Both the position numbers and the translations under genes were made by a program. Of a DNA stretch of 64,000 nucleotides, positions 20,149 through 35,350 are shown one piece after another. The notes under the pieces were generated by a model. It saw nothing but the letters and a program-made list of their open reading frames with translations, ran no database searches and was not told the origin of the DNA. Position 1 is the first letter of the stretch. The number at the start of each line of letters is the position of its first letter. This DNA comes from Trichomonas vaginalis G3 (taxonomy: Eukaryota; Parabasalia; Trichomonadida; Trichomonadidae): assembly GCF_026262505.1 (NCBI RefSeq), contig NC_067205.1, forward strand, positions 15,376,001 through 15,440,000, given 5' to 3'.

Positions 20149-21619
20149 ACATTAAAAGCAATGCAACTCCAAAATTAATTGGTATTTAGACCTTAATTAG
20201 GTGCAGACAAACGAAATGCAGTCCAAATATTTTGGTGATATATGAATTACATAAATTTAGGGAAATTGAAATTATATCTTTTTAAATTTTTAGGAAAACA
20301 GATTTATAGAATTGTTTAAGTCATCAAAATAATGCAGACTTAGGTCAAATTTTCCAAATTTAATCATTTGCAAGACTTTCAAGCGACTTCAAAATGTCGA
20401 AATATAAGTCCAAAAATAAAATTACGATTACAGTCTATCCTCAATTATTATCACGCTAATTATTGAGTGACCCATGCGTTCGTATGTATGTAATACCTTT
20501 TAAAAAGGAGATGAGAGAGATAAACTACATTTACAATTTAAATCTGATGTATTTACTTGTTACATTTACAAATGTAAATGTTTCTCGTAATGTTTACATT
20601 TTGTAAGTATAACGAATAAAAATGACGCACTTTTTTTACAAAGTCAAATTATTGTTCGATTTTTGCAGCTTGTAAACGATTAATTGTATAAAGCAATTGA
20701 TATTAGCACGACATAACTGAATAATTCTAATATTGAAATCAAAAGCCCTTAAAATATCATGATATTTTAATTTCATAACAAATCTAGGAGACTATTTGAT
20801 GAAAACATATCCGAGTGGGTTTTGTTGTATTATATAACTTGTTATTGACTTCTTAGCTTTCCAAATTTTTTTCGATAATGAGAAAACGAATGAAAAATCA
20901 ACATTTGGTCCATTTAAAATTTGATTTGTTTACATTTTTTTTTACTTTTTGAATTTCAATTTATATTTTCCTCAAGAAATACTTTAGATTTTAAGAAACT
21001 AAATCATATAATCTACTAAGAAAATATATTAAATCCTATAATACTCAAAGTTTTGTGATAAATCCGATCTTTTTTATTTTACTTTTATTATGTTTTTGCA
21101 AACTTAAGGTCCTCACTAGGTAAAACATAATACTCTTTGAAGTTAAGTATTTTCACAAAGAGAGGACCAACAATATCAAAATATTGAATAAAGATTTGTA
21201 TTATTTTATTTATTTTTAAGAACATGTTTAAGAACCCTCATTATCTCCACGAATATTGCATATTTTTCTATTCTAAGACCACCAAAATTACGTTTTAATA
21301 TAGAAAATAACATATTTATGTGATGCTAAAGTCGAAGTCCTTAAAAAATTAGTGTTAAACATCCATTTCTTACAAAATTGAAGAAATATATGTAAAATAT
21401 AACACATAATTTAGTTATTTGACTCAATTATTAGTTATGCAATATCAGTTGTGTTTATATCTGCGTTATATCACGAGATGCATTGAATTGTCATAATTAG
21501 ATCACCGTAAATCTTATCAATTTTTGATACACTTCCGGTGAAAAATTTAGCCTTGACAATAGGATGAAATATATTGTAAAAAAATAAATTTTAGATTTTG
21601 AAGTTTATCATTTCGAATA

Positions 21620-22735
21620 ATGAAATATAAACAATACAAATTTTCTGTCGTTTCGAGATTCATAAATGATCGGAATCTTCCAGCTCCGACTGAAATAGAA
21701 CTTTCGGAAGCTAATTTTCAAGACGAATCTTCTTTATTAAGATTTATTTTGGATATCCCTAAGGATTTAAGCTTTTCCATTGACTCATATTCAATGAATC
21801 TTTTGATACATTTCATTATCGAGCAATCTACACAAAATGAAACAATATTAAAATTCACAATTCAAAATATCACTTCTTCGAATATCTTTCAAATAGATTT
21901 GATACTACTGGAAAATTTATTCGAATATTTATCGCATTATATTAACAAGATTTTTTTCATTTTTTCATTAAAATTAATTCATTTTAAAGCTTTAGATAAC
22001 ATACAATACCTTTATTTATCAACATTTTCCGATCAATATGATGAGATATTACGTTTCATAAGCAGCAGTGACAATTCTCTCTATATCATCGATACATTTA
22101 TTGCTTTGATTAAAAACAATATTCTTGACGTTGAATTCTTCCAAAACGCAGTTTTACTCAAGAAAGAAATTTTTTCTAGTATTATTGAGTACGAAAATCA
22201 ATATTCAACTTATGCAATTGCAAATTTCTTTACAAAATTATTAAAATATTACCCAGGATATGCAACTGCTCTTCCATGTTCGGATATACTAATATCAAAT
22301 TATTTCAACTTTTTTAATGACGTGAATTCAATTATAAATAACGAAGATTTTGTTTATCTTCTCAAATTTATAGTTTTATTTTATAAAGCAGTCGATATAA
22401 CATCTGAGATGGCTTTAGAATTCATAAAAACACTTGAAATTCTGCGAAGTCTTTCTCCTCACTATTCATTTACAGAGTATGTAGTTCAGGGGTATTATTG
22501 TGTACTTCCTCTTATACCCATGCAAATTTAATCTACCGATTTTTTAAATTCACATGAATTTTTAATTAATTATGCAATTGAGAATTCAAATCTTCACAAA
22601 TATTTGAAATTATATTCCAGATGTTTCCGCAGATTTGATAGCGATGAAATATTCAAAAATGTTTTTCATATCTTAAACCTTGTAGAAGTTACAACAGAAT
22701 ATTTATCAGAAAATCAGGATCTTTCTGAGAAATAA
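21620..22735 (+). CDS. Helical hypothetical protein, copy 2
   Basis: The protein of 303 residues (21620-22531) is identical to copy 1, and the in-frame TAA followed by 67 coding-like codons is also the same. Nothing distinguishes this copy functionally. Confidence 0.65.
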
Positions 22736-22771
22736 ATCTTTATTTGCAACGATATCCTAACGAGGGTTAAT

Positions 22772-23129
22772 TTAATTTTTATTTTTTATTTCAAGTTTGA
22801 GTAAACTTTCAAGATAATCTATATAAGCCTTTTGATGTTCTTCATCTAGATTCTTGTTTAATATGTGATGAATTTGATTTTTTTTTTGAAAATTCAAGAT
22901 AAAATTCTTTTTTATCTTGATCAACAACATGAACAATTCGAGTACAGCGTAACATTTCATCAATATTTTCTGTTTTCTTCGTTTCTAGATATTTTTCAAA
23001 TATTTCTTGCGGAATCTCATTTTGATATACCCATTTATTTTTTTCCGGATGCTGATCTTTGTACTTAACGAAATATTGCTTGACTATTCGCTCAGAAACA
23101 ACATATTCGATCTCTTTTCTCTTTCTCAT
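22772..23129 (-). CDS. Chromodomain-like gene, copy 2
   Basis: Identical to copy 1, including the change of frame at the run of nine A. See copy 1 for the domain description. Confidence 0.55.
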
Positions 23130-23354
23130 TGAATATTTGTGACACTTTTGAATTCAATCAAATCAAAAATATTTGAAATTGCTAGAATTTTTTTTCTTTC
23201 TCATGAATATTTGAAATGACTCAAAAGGAAAACTCGTTCGATTCAATTCAATTTTGAATCAGAATTTTTTAAGGACCAATAAATCAAATTATGTTAAGAA
23301 AATCTTTTTTTAACTCAGATTATCAAAAGTACGTTAAACCTTCAATTTTATCTC

Positions 23355-25216
23355 ATGTCGGAAAGCGAACCGACAATAGTGGAAGAGAATCAAACTATAT
23401 CAGTATCCATCCAAGCTATTGTTGATGAAGAAAAAGGAGATGGAGCTGATATGCTTGATTTAATTCAAAATGAATTGAATTCTCGTAAAAAATTGAAATA
23501 TAGAATGGAAATACCTGAAAATTCCCCAATTCCAATTCTCAAGGAAAGATATAGCAAATTAAAATTTACAGATCCTACAGAAGCTGCTATATTTATTGCA
23601 AAAGATTCATATAATTCTTTTTATCCATTAAATTTTGAGCAAGGAAAAAAGTTTCGTTGTCCTAACTGCCAATTTTGCATGGAGCTTGTAAAGACTCATG
23701 AAAATGGTCAACTTTTCTTCATTCCAGTAATTAAACACGAGCATAGAGCAAAGCAATGCAAGCCGAGTAACAATATACCAAAAATTCTTAAGTTGCAAGC
23801 AGGAAAAAAAGTCTATGAATTAGCAAATTCTGATAATGTTCCTCAATGCAAAGAAATTTTTGCAAAAGAATTGAATATTCCCAATGCAACTTATACGATG
23901 TTCCATAATATAGTAAATAAACTTAAAGGAACCACAAAGGGGATAGAATTCAATCTTACAATTATTTCTCAACAATTTTTTCAATCATAAACAAAATCGA
24001 ACAAGGATTCTGCGAAATGATTTTAGTTAAAGAAGTTAACAATGAAATTGAATTGCATACATTTAAGAAAGGTGATGAATTACCTGAAAATTCAAAAGAC
24101 TTTCAAATTTATTCATTTATTGTAATTCCTCCAATAACTCATTTTTACATGCAAACACAAGCTTTTTGCGGAATAATTCAAATTGATGGAACATTTTTAT
24201 TTTGTATTAAAAAAGGAAACTTACTCATTATTGGTACACCTGCACCAAATAATAGACTTATCCCTATTGCATTTGCATGGTCTGTTAGTGAAAATACGAT
24301 AACAATTAAGGATATGCTCACTAAATTGAAATCTTTTATTCCACCAAGCAGATTCAAGAATATTTATTCCGATCAAGGTCCGGCAATTATAGCTGCTGTT
24401 AGAGAATCAGGCTTTTCTTGCGATCATAAATTTTGCTTACGTCATTTTGCAACAAAAAGGGAATACATCAATGTCTATTCCGAAATTGTTGAAGTCGCTT
24501 ACGCAGACCATCCTCAAAAACGAATTGACTTGATTAAAAAGTTAGAAACTCGTTTACAAGAGGAATATCCAAACCGCGAAAATAATCAGGATCTCTTTAA
24601 GTACTTAGATAGTATTAACCCATTTGAAGGATTCGCTGACTACACCGCTGGCATACTCACAACATCTCTTATTGAATCCCTTAATGCCGAAATTAAAGAT
24701 AAATGGGATACATATGAACCCGCCGAACTAATTATCCGTCTCATTGAACATGAATTCAATCTTGTTAAAAATGTTTTAACAGGTGATTTTAAATCAGATA
24801 ATATTATCAAAAATCTAAATGAAACTTTGAAACATTCAGATATGTTTAGCTCGGTATTATATGATCCAATTCAATAATTATATTATGCAACTTTTGGTCG
24901 CTATACATATTGCGTAAAAATTATGTCAGATTCACAATATTCATGCACATGTAAGCACATCGAATTATACGGATTACCTTGTATTCATGTAATCGCCGTA
25001 TTGAATCACTTTTCGAACAAAAATCTTCTTAAAAATTTGAATGATGCAGTTCATGCTCGCTTCAAATGTTCAGAGTTTATGACTCCTGTGGAAGATTTAA
25101 TGAAATTTTATGTTGACCAAGCATCTTTAAAAATTCCCGGAATAAATTTCAACCTGGGAGAGATTGAAAAATTAAGGGGAAAAAGGACTAGGATTAAAGC
25201 ATTTTACGAAAAGTGA
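23355..25216 (+). pseudogene. MULE transposase, copy 2 (frameshifted)
   Basis: Same transposase as copy 1 but one G is missing from the GGGGG run at about 23937-23941, so the frame is lost after residue 196 (KLKGTTKG) and the first product ends at 23990 after 211 residues. The correct frame is open again from the ATG at 24017, covering the whole DDE core, then the shared in-frame TAA and the SWIM tail (24923-25216). The zinc-finger region and the catalytic core are therefore on separate frames. Without the three extra T of copy 1. A one-base change in a homopolymer may also be a consensus error. Confidence 0.85.
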
Positions 25217-26402
25217 TGCTGTGTTGTTAGTTATTTATTTACTTTTTTTAATATTTTTTAAAAAAATAAAAGAAAATTCAAATAATTTTGTATCTCCCAT
25301 GATATATCGACCCACGAGTACTAATGTGGCTATAATTAGAGATTGCAACTCTATTATGATCATAGTCCGGTGATATACAATAAGATTCAAATTTTGAAAG
25401 AATTAAATTAATAAAATCCCGGTGAAAAAAATAAAAACAGCTTCTAAAAGTATAGTTATCTTAAAATACGAACTTCAACACAAGTTTTTTGATCCAATAG
25501 AAAATTGAATTCTTTGAATAAATAAAATATTTTATGTATTAACATATTAAATTTCCTAATTATTTTTTCTTCTTGGGAAAATTTTTGAATTCGAATAGAA
25601 AATTCAATAAATTGAAATTGGGTTGAAAGAATTCTCCATATTAACTTGTCATATATTTCAGATCATATAAATTAAGTTAATTAAATTTTTTAAAAACCTT
25701 AATAGGATAAAAAAAAGAATTTACACTCTCTCACTTTGAAAACGTAGAAAATGCCAATCTATTGGTATACATTTTAGTTTTGTTAAGTTTACAAAACAAT
25801 TACTCTAGATTTTAAAGATTTATCAAGAATTTAGAGAATATCCTTCTCAAAACAACTTCAATAGCGAAGGATTAGTATTGAATCGGATTTGTAACATAAT
25901 TATAGTACATTACAATACAATTTCTCCGACTTTTAAATATTTTTGAAATATTTACAAAATATGCTCTTTCTATCATCGATACTTTAATACAGAGCAAATT
26001 TAGTAAATGTCATCACGTTATTTTTTCATAAATCGTTTTCGAACTTTTGAAATATTTATTTTAAACCAGTTTTCTACATTTAATATGTGAATTATATCAA
26101 AAGTAGATGGGCGATACTTGTAAATCTATTTAAACTATTAGTTTGCTATTATTGAAGAACTTTATAATTTTTTTTTTCTTATGTATGGAATTAAAGATAA
26201 TTTTGCTGATTCCAACTGGTTTTTCTATATGAGTTAAATATGCCAAGTGAAATTGGACTTGCCAATATTGTAAATTGAAGTATGGACTATATATCGATTT
26301 TCATTGATTGATGAATAACTCGGAGTAATGTAATTGTTGATAATGAAAAATAGTTTTCAATTGCTGGTAAGGGCCAATGTATGTTCAATAGCTCCGAAAG
26401 CA

Positions 26403-26455
26403 AAAAATGCACGTTTAGAAAAAGACGATAACGATTAAATTACAAAATCGATAAC
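26403..26455 (-). repeat. Right inverted repeat, copy 2
   Basis: Reverse complement of 20096-20148. Confidence 0.65.
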
Positions 26456-27092
26456 GACGACGATTAAATTACAAAATCAATAATGACCCGAAAATTAACG
26501 TTCTAATATTGTGATTTCTTTCCTGAGTTGCTTCATTTCCCTGCGAATTATCGAATAAAATCAATTTTTCATAGCCACAACGGATAAATTGTTAAAATTA
26601 TTAATCTTTTTTTTTAATCTAGCCATTTTTCCATTGCAATGCTTAAATTATAATTCTGTTTAGTATGTTAATCTGGTAATCATCATAGAAGTTAAAAGTG
26701 TTGCATTTAAAACTCCTCTAAAAAATAATCTTTTCACCATTGTTTTAAATACAAGAAAATATCTCGCGATCATATTTTCCTCACATAGTATTTATATATT
26801 TGTTGGATTTCCAATGACTATCATTTGAAATGTAAAAATTCTTTTCGATTAATTCTGAAAGATATTTTCACAACTTTGATCTAGATCATGGCATGCAATT
26901 TTATGAGAAAATATAAAGTGATCTCAAAAATTTAAGAAATAATCCAAAAATTGAAACCGTGAGGGGATTTTTAATTTTTAAACTATTTTAAATTAAATTT
27001 TAGTAATATTTAAGTTCACATATAATAGAGATAACATAGTAGTTTGGAATTTAGATGCTACAAGGCTGATAGTCAAAATGGTCAAGGTATAA

Positions 27093-28009
27093 TTACTTAG
27101 GAATGAACTCTTCACATATAGATATGTTTCGACTTTCACTCCACAGAAGAGGTTGTTCTTTGTAATAATTATAGTAACAATTCCATAGTTTGTGAGCTGC
27201 ATATGATTTATCCTTACATTTTTTGTTATAGGGTTTACAGTATTCAATTTTATAAAAATGAACAATTTTAGTTTTGTTACAAAATTTCGTTAGGTTATAT
27301 TCATTGTATTCTTGAGGAAACGTTATTTTCGAATGCTCAAATAGTTTATTTAAGACAGTTTGATCATTGAACACGTTGGTTTATTCTTGTTTAGCCATTT
27401 TAAATAATCTTCGGCTTGTTTCAAAAATTTTTCATTGACATATTTGCGACTATTGAATAAAGTAATACCTGCATTGAAATAGCTAGTGAATCCTTCACAC
27501 CGACTACACGAATCATTAACTATAATTCCTGACATATTTTTAAGATCATAATCATATAATTCATCTATGTTTTGGACCACCAATGCATCTCCATCTAAAT
27601 GTAAAAACCTCTCAAGTTCTGGATGTGCGTCCGGAAAAAGAAGTCGAATATATGTGTCATAACCAATCAGAAATATCTTAGGAGTTAAATATTGGGGTTT
27701 ATATGTTTCGATATAGAATTTTGTATTCTTAATTGGACGAGCGGAAAAGTGTTTTCTATATTTTGATACAAGTTTCGAATTTATTGTTGCAATATAAAAA
27801 GAAATATGACGATTTTGATGAGTATTAATGATTGCATATATTGCTGGACCTAAATTTAAAAGATCACTTGACCATGCAAATAAAACATTCATTGTTTCAA
27901 AGAACTCACCATGAAATCCTTGGATTTCAACCGTTGAAGTGTAGCGAAAGATTAGAATTTCAGCGACCACTAAAGCAATGCAATAAAGTTGAAGGATAAT
28001 ATGGAACAT
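27093..28009 (-). pseudogene. GT8 glycosyltransferase, copy 2 (frameshifted)
   Basis: As copy 1 except for one missing C (gaacacg instead of gaaccacg, about 27372), which shifts the frame after residue 212. The first product keeps the anchor, DGD and YFNAGI but loses the NDQ and VHFY blocks; the rest of the protein is open in the other frame (27093-27374). It is likely inactive unless the missing base is a sequencing error. Confidence 0.85.
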
Positions 28010-28358
28010 TAATTCAAGTTTTATGAGTGCTCTCTGAAAGTAAACTACATAATTTATTCATTGGTTAGACATTCTAAATCTTTTTTAATATCGTCTATTA
28101 TGAATGTTTTTCATACTTTAATGTTCACAATTTCTTAAATAAAATATTAAAATTCCCCAAATAATTATATTCACACATTTATTTAATAAAGGAAATATCA
28201 AGAAAAAGATCATCACAAATTGAATCATGAAAAAATAATTTATAACTATTCAATCAAAAGATAGTGAACCATTTATATATGTTTTTAAAATAAATATATA
28301 ATATGAAGTTTTTGATATACTTATCAAAAATTGAATTGAAGCCGACAAAATTTGAGAG

Positions 28359-28411
28359 GTTATCGATTTTGTAATTTAATCGTTATCGTCTTTTTCTAAA
28401 CGTGCATTTTT
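28359..28411 (+). repeat. Left inverted repeat, copy 3
   Basis: Same as 11830-11882; pairs with 34665-34717. Confidence 0.65.
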
Positions 28412-29882
28412 ACATTAAAAGCAATGCAACTCCAAAATTAATTGGTATTTAGACTTTAATTAGGTGCAGACAAACGAAATGCAGTCCAAATATTTTGGTG
28501 ATATATGAATTACATAAATTTAGGGAAATTGAAATTATATCTTTTTAAATTTTTAGGAAAACAGATTTATAGAATTGTTTAAGTCATCAAAATAATGCAG
28601 ACTTAGGTCAAATTTTCCAAATTTAATCATTTGCAAGACTTTCAAGCGACTTCAAAATGTCGAAATATAAGTCCAAAAATAAAATTACGATTACAGTCTA
28701 TCCTCAATTATTATCACGCTAATTATTGAGTGACCCATGCGTTCGTATGTATGTAATACCTTTTAAAAAGGAGATGAGAGAGATAAACTACATTTACAAT
28801 TTAAATCTGATGTATTTACTTGTTACATTTACAAATGTAAATGTTTCTCGTAATGTTTACATTTTGTAAGTATAACGAATAAAAATGACGCACTTTTTTT
28901 ACAAAGTCAAATTATTGTTCGATTTTTGCAGCTTGTAAACGATTAATTGTATAAAGCAATTGATATTAGCACGACATAACTGAATAATTCTAATATTGAA
29001 ATCAAAAGCCCTTAAAATATCATGATATTTTAATTTCATAACAAATCTAGGAGACTATTTGATGAAAACATATCCGATGTGGTTTTTGTTGTATTATATA
29101 ACTTGTTATTGACTTCTTAGCTTTCCAAATTTTTTTCGATAATGAGAAAACGAATGAAAAATCAACATTTGGTCCATTTAAAATTTGATTTGTTTACATT
29201 TTTTTTACTTTTTGAATTTCAATTTATATTTTCCTCAAGAAATACTTTAGATTTTAAGAAACTAAATCATATAATCTACTAAGAAAATATATTAAATCCT
29301 ATAATACTCAAAGTTTTGTGATAAATCCGATCTTTTTTATTTTACTTTTATTATGTTTTTGCAAACTTAAGGTCCTCACTAGGTAAAACATAATACTCTT
29401 TGAAGTTAAGTATTTTCACAAAGAGAGGACCAACAATATCAAAATATTGAATAAAGATTTGTATTATTTTATTTATTTTTAAGAACATGTTTAAGAACCC
29501 TCATTATCTCCACGAATATTGCATATTTTTCTATTCTAAGACCACCAAAATTACGTTTTAATATAGAAAATAACATATTTATGTGATGCTAAAGTCGAAG
29601 TCCTTAAAAAATTAGTGTTAAACATCCATTTCTTACAAAATTGAAGAAATATATGTAAAATATAACACATAATTTAGTTATTTGACTCAATTATTAGTTA
29701 TGCAATATCAGTTGTGTTTATATCTGCGTTATATCACGAGATGCATTGAATTGTCATAATTAGATCACCGTAAATCTTATCAATTTTTGATACACTTCCG
29801 GTGAAAAATTTAGCCTTGACAATAGGATGAAATATATTGTAAAAAAATAAATTTTAGATTTTGAAGTTTATCATTTCGAATA

Positions 29883-30998
29883 ATGAAATATAAACAATAC
29901 AAATTTTCTGTCGTTTCGAGATTCATAAATGATCGGAATCTTCCAGCTCCGACTGAAATAGAACTTTCGGAAGCTAATTTTCAAGACGAATCTTCTTTAT
30001 TAAGATTTATTTTGGATATCCCTAAGGATTTAAGCTTTTCCATTGACTCATATTCAATGAATCTTTTGATACATTTCATTATCGAGCAATCTACACAAAA
30101 TGAAACAATATTAAAATTCACAATTCAAAATATCACTTCTTCGAATATCTTTCAAATAGATTTGATACTACTGGAAAATTTATTCGAATATTTATCGCAT
30201 TATATTAACAAGATTTTTTTCATTTTTTCATTAAAATTAATTCATTTTAAAGCTTTAGATAACATACAATACCTTTATTTATCAACATTTTCCGATCAAT
30301 ATGATGAGATATTACGTTTCATAAGCAGCAGTGACAATTCTCTCTATATCATCGATACATTTATTGCTTTGATTAAAAACAATATTCTTGACGTTGAATT
30401 CTTCCAAAACGCAGTTTTACTCAAGAAAGAAATTTTTTCTAGTATTATTGAGTACGAAAATCAATATTCAACTTATGCAATTGCAAATTTCTTTACAAAA
30501 TTATTAAAATATTACCCAGGATATGCAACTGCTCTTCCATGTTCGGATATACTAATATCAAATTATTTCAACTTTTTTAATGACGTGAATTCAATTATAA
30601 ATAACGAAGATTTTGTTTATCTTCTCAAATTTATAGTTTTATTTTATAAAGCAGTCGATATAACATCTGAGATGGCTTTAGAATTCATAAAAACACTTGA
30701 AATTCTGCGAAGTCTTTCTCCTCACTATTCATTTACAGAGTATGTAGTTCAGGGGTATTATTGTGTACTTCCTCTTATACCCATGCAAATTTAATCTACC
30801 GATTTTTTAAATTCACATGAATTTTTAATTAATTATGCAATTGAGAATTCAAATCTTCACAAATATTTGAAATTATATTCCAGATGTTTCCGCAGATTTG
30901 ATAGCGATGAAATATTCAAAAATGTTTTTCATATCTTAAACCTTGTAGAAGTTACAACAGAATATTTATCAGAAAATCAGGATCTTTCTGAGAAATAA
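29883..30998 (+). CDS. Helical hypothetical protein, copy 3
   Basis: Identical 303-residue product (29883-30794) with the same in-frame TAA and 67-codon continuation. Confidence 0.65.
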
Positions 30999-31034
30999 AT
31001 CTTTATTTGCAACGATATCCTAACGAGGGTTAAT

Positions 31035-31392
31035 TTAATTTTTATTTTTTATTTCAAGTTTGAGTAAACTTTCAAGATAATCTATATAAGCCTTTTGATG
31101 TTCTTCATCTAGATTCTTGTTTAATATGTGATGAATTTGATTTTTTTTTTGAAAATTCAAGATAAAATTCTTTTTTATCTTGATCAACAACATGAACAAT
31201 TCGAGTACAGCGTAACATTTCATCAATATTTTCTGTTTTCTTCGTTTCTAGATATTTTTCAAATATTTCTTGCGGAATCTCATTTTGATATACCCATTTA
31301 TTTTTTTCCGGATGCTGATCTTTGTACTTAACGAAATATTGCTTGACTATTCGCTCAGAAACAACATATTCGATCTCTTTTCTCTTTCTCAT
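31035..31392 (-). CDS. Chromodomain-like gene, copy 3
   Basis: Identical to copies 1 and 2, with the same frame change at the A run. Confidence 0.55.
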
Positions 31393-31617
31393 TGAATATT
31401 TGTGACACTTTTGAATTCAATCAAATCAAAAATATTTGAAATTGCTAGAATTTTTTTTCTTTCTCATGAATATTTGAAATGACTCAAAAGGAAAACTCGT
31501 TCGATTCAATTCAATTTTGAATCAGAATTTTTTAAGGACCAATAAATCAAATTATGTTAAGAAAATCTTTTTTTAACTCAGAGTATCAAAAGTACGTTAA
31601 ACCTTCAATTTTATCTC

Positions 31618-33480
31618 ATGTCGGAAAGCGAACCGACAATAGTGGAAGAGAATCAAACTATATCAGTATCCATCCAAGCTATTGTTGATGAAGAAAAAGG
31701 AGATGGAGCTGATATGCTTGATTTAATTCAAAATGAATTGAATTCTCGTAAAAAATTGAAATATAGAATGGAAATACCTGAAAATTCCCCAATTCCAATT
31801 CTCAAGGAAAGATATAGCAAATTAAAATTTACAGATCCTACAGAAGCTGCTATATTTATTGCAAAAGATTCATATAATTCTTTTTATCCATTAAATTTTG
31901 AGCAAGGAAAAAAGTTTCGTTGTCCTAACTGCCAATTTTGCATGGAGCTTGTAAAGACTCATGAAAATGGTCAACTTTTCTTCATTCCAGTAATTAAACA
32001 CGAGCATAGAGCAAAGCAATGCAAGCCGAGTAACAATATACCAAAAATTCTTAAGTTGCAAGCAGGAAAAAAAGTCTATGAATTAGCAAATTCTGATAAT
32101 GTTCCTCAATGCAAAGAAATTTTTGCAAAAGAATTGAATATTCCCAATGCAACTTATACGATGTTCCATAATATAGTAAATAAACTTAAAGGAACCACAA
32201 AGGGGGATAGAATTCAATCTTACAATTATTTCTCAACAATTTTTTCAATCATAAACAAAATCGAACAAGGATTCTGCGAAATGATTTTAGTTAAAGAAGT
32301 TAACAATGAAATTGAATTGCATACATTTAAGAAAGGTGATGAATTACCTGAAAATTCAAAAGACTTTCAAATTTATTCATTTATTGTAATTCCTCCAATA
32401 ACTCATTTTTACATGCAAACACAAGCTTTTTGCGGAATAATTCAAATTGATGGAACGTTTTTATTTTGTATTAAAAAAGGAAACTTACTCATTATTGGTA
32501 CACCTGCACCAAATAATAGACTTATCCCTATTGCATTTGCATGGTCTGTTAGTGAAAATACGATAACAATTAAGGATATGCTCACTAAATTGAAATCTTT
32601 TATTCCACCAAGCAGATTCAAGAATATTTATTCCGATCAAGGTCCGGCAATTATAGCTGCTGTTAGAGAATCAGGCTTTTCTTGCGATCATAAATTTTGC
32701 TTACGTCATTTTGCAACAAAAAGGGAATACATCAATGTCTATTCCGAAATTGTTGAAGTCGCTTACGCAGACCATCCTCAAAAACGAATTGACTTGATTA
32801 AAAAGTTAGAAACTCGTTTACAAGAGGAATATCCAAACCGCGAAAATAATCAGGATCTCTTTAAGTACTTAGATAGTATTAACCCATTTGAAGGATTCGC
32901 TGACTACACCGCTGGCATACTCACAACATCTCTTATTGAATCCCTTAATGCCGAAATTAAAGATAAATGGGATACATATGAACCCGCCGAACTAATTATC
33001 CGTCTCATTGAACATGAATTCAATCTTGTTAAAAATGTTTTAACAGGTGATTTTAAATCAGATAATATTATCAAAAATCTAAATGAAACTTTGAAACATT
33101 CAGATATGTTTAGCTCGGTATTATATGATCCAATTCAATAATTATATTATGCAACTTTTGGTCGCTATACATATTGCGTAAAAATTATGTCAGATTCACA
33201 ATATTCATGCACATGTAAGCACATCGAATTATACGGATTACCTTGTATTCATGTAATCGCCGTATTGAATCACTTTTCGAACAAAAATCTTCTTAAAAAT
33301 TTGAATGATGCAGTTCATGCTCGCTTCAAATGTTCAGAGTTTATGACTCCTGTGGAAGATTTAATGAAATTTTATGTTGACCAAGCATCTTTAAAAATTC
33401 CCGGAATAAATTTCAACCTGGGAGAGATTGAAAAATTAAGGGGAAAAAGGACTAGGATTAAAGCATTTTACGAAAAGTGA
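31618..33480 (+). CDS. MULE transposase, copy 3
   Basis: The best-preserved transposase of the array: 507 residues open from zinc finger through the DDE core (31618-33141), followed by the shared in-frame TAA and the SWIM tail (33187-33480). It lacks the extra Phe of copy 1 and the frameshift of copy 2. It shares the silent ggaacgttttt variant with copy 4. Residues and motifs are as described for copy 1. Confidence 0.9.
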
Positions 33481-34664
33481 TGCTGTGTTGTTAGTTATTT
33501 ATTTACTTTTTTTAATATTTTTAAAAAAATAAAAGAAAATTCAAATAATTTTGTATCTCCCATGATATATCGACCCACGAGTACTAATGTGGCTATAATT
33601 AGAGATTGCAACTCTATTATGATCATAGTCCGGTGATATACAATAAGATTCAAATTTTGAAAGAATTAAATTAATAAAATCCCGGTGAAAAAAATAAAAA
33701 CAGCTTCTAAAAGTATAGTTATCTTAAAATACGAACTTCAACACAAGTTTTTTGATCCAATAGAAAATTGAATTCTTTGAATAAATAAAATATTTTATGT
33801 ATTAACATATTAAATTTCCTAATTATTTTTTCTTCTTGGGAAAATTTTTGAATTCGAATAGAAAATTCAATAAATTGAAATTGGGTTGAAAGAATTCTCC
33901 ATATTAACTTGTCATATATTTCAGATCATATAAATTAAGTTAATTAAATTTTTTAAAAACCTTAATAGGATAAAAAAAAGAATTTACACTCTCTCACTTT
34001 GAAAACGTAGAAAATGCCAATCTATTGGTATACATTTTAGTTTTGTTAAGTTTACAAAACAATTACTCTAGATTTTAAAGATTTATCAAGAATTTAGAGA
34101 ATATCCTTCTCAAAACAACTTCAATAGCGAAGGATTAGTATTGAATCGGATTTGTAACATAATTATAGTACATTACAATACAATTTCTCCGACTTTTAAA
34201 TATTTTTGAAATATTTACAAAATATGCTCTTTCTATCATCGATACTTTAATACAGAGCAAATTTAGTAAATGTCATCACGTTATTTTTTCATAAATCGTT
34301 TTCGAACTTTTGAAATATTTATTTTAAACCAGTTTTCTACATTTAATATGTGAATTATATCAAAAGTAGATGGGCGATACTTGTAAATCTATTTAAACTA
34401 TTAGTTTGCTATTATTGAAGAACTTTATAATTTTTTTTTCTTATGTATGGAATTAAAGATAATTTTGCTGATTCCAACTGGTTTTTCTATATGAGTTAAA
34501 TATGCCAAGTGAAATTGGACTTGCCAATATTGTAAATTGAAGTATGGACTATATATCGATTTTCATTGATTGATGAATAACTCGGAGTAATGTAATTGTT
34601 GATAATGAAAAATAGTTTTCAATTGCTGGTAAGGGCCAATGTATGTTCAATAGCTCCGAAAGCA

Positions 34665-34717
34665 AAAAATGCACGTTTAGAAAAAGACGATAACGATTAA
34701 ATTACAAAATCGATAAC
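34665..34717 (-). repeat. Right inverted repeat, copy 3
   Basis: Reverse complement of 28359-28411. About 90 bases downstream this copy has its own small rearrangement (ccctggcgaatttataatc in place of the longer sequence of copies 1 and 2). Confidence 0.65.
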
Positions 34718-35350
34718 GACGACGATTAAATTACAAAATCAATAATGACCCGAAAATTAACGTTCTAATATTGTGATTTCTTTCCTGAGTTGCTTCATTT
34801 CCCTGGCGAATTTATAATCAATTTTTCATAGCCACAACGGGATAAATTGTTAAAATTATTAATCTTTTTTTTTAATCTAGCCATTTTTCCATTGCAATGC
34901 TTAAATTATAATTCTGTTTAGTATGTTAATCTGGTAATCATCATAGAAGTTAAAAGTGTTGCATTTAAAACTCCTCTAAAAAATAATCTTTTCACCATTG
35001 TTTTAAATACAAGAAAATATCTCGCGATCATATTTTCCTCACATAGTATTTATATATTTGTTGGATTTCCAATGACTATCATTTGAAATGTAAAAATTCT
35101 TTTCGATTAATTCTGAAAGATATTTTCACAACTTTGATCTAGATCATGGCATGCAATTTTATGAGAAAATATAAAGTGATCTCAAAAATTTAAGAAATAA
35201 TCCAAAAATTGAAACCGTGAGGGGATTTTTAATTTTTAAACTATTTTAAATTAAATTTTAGTAATATTTAAGTTCACATATAATAGAGATAACATAGTAG
35301 TTTGGAATTTAGATGCTACAAGGCTGATAGTCAAAATGGTCAAGGTATAA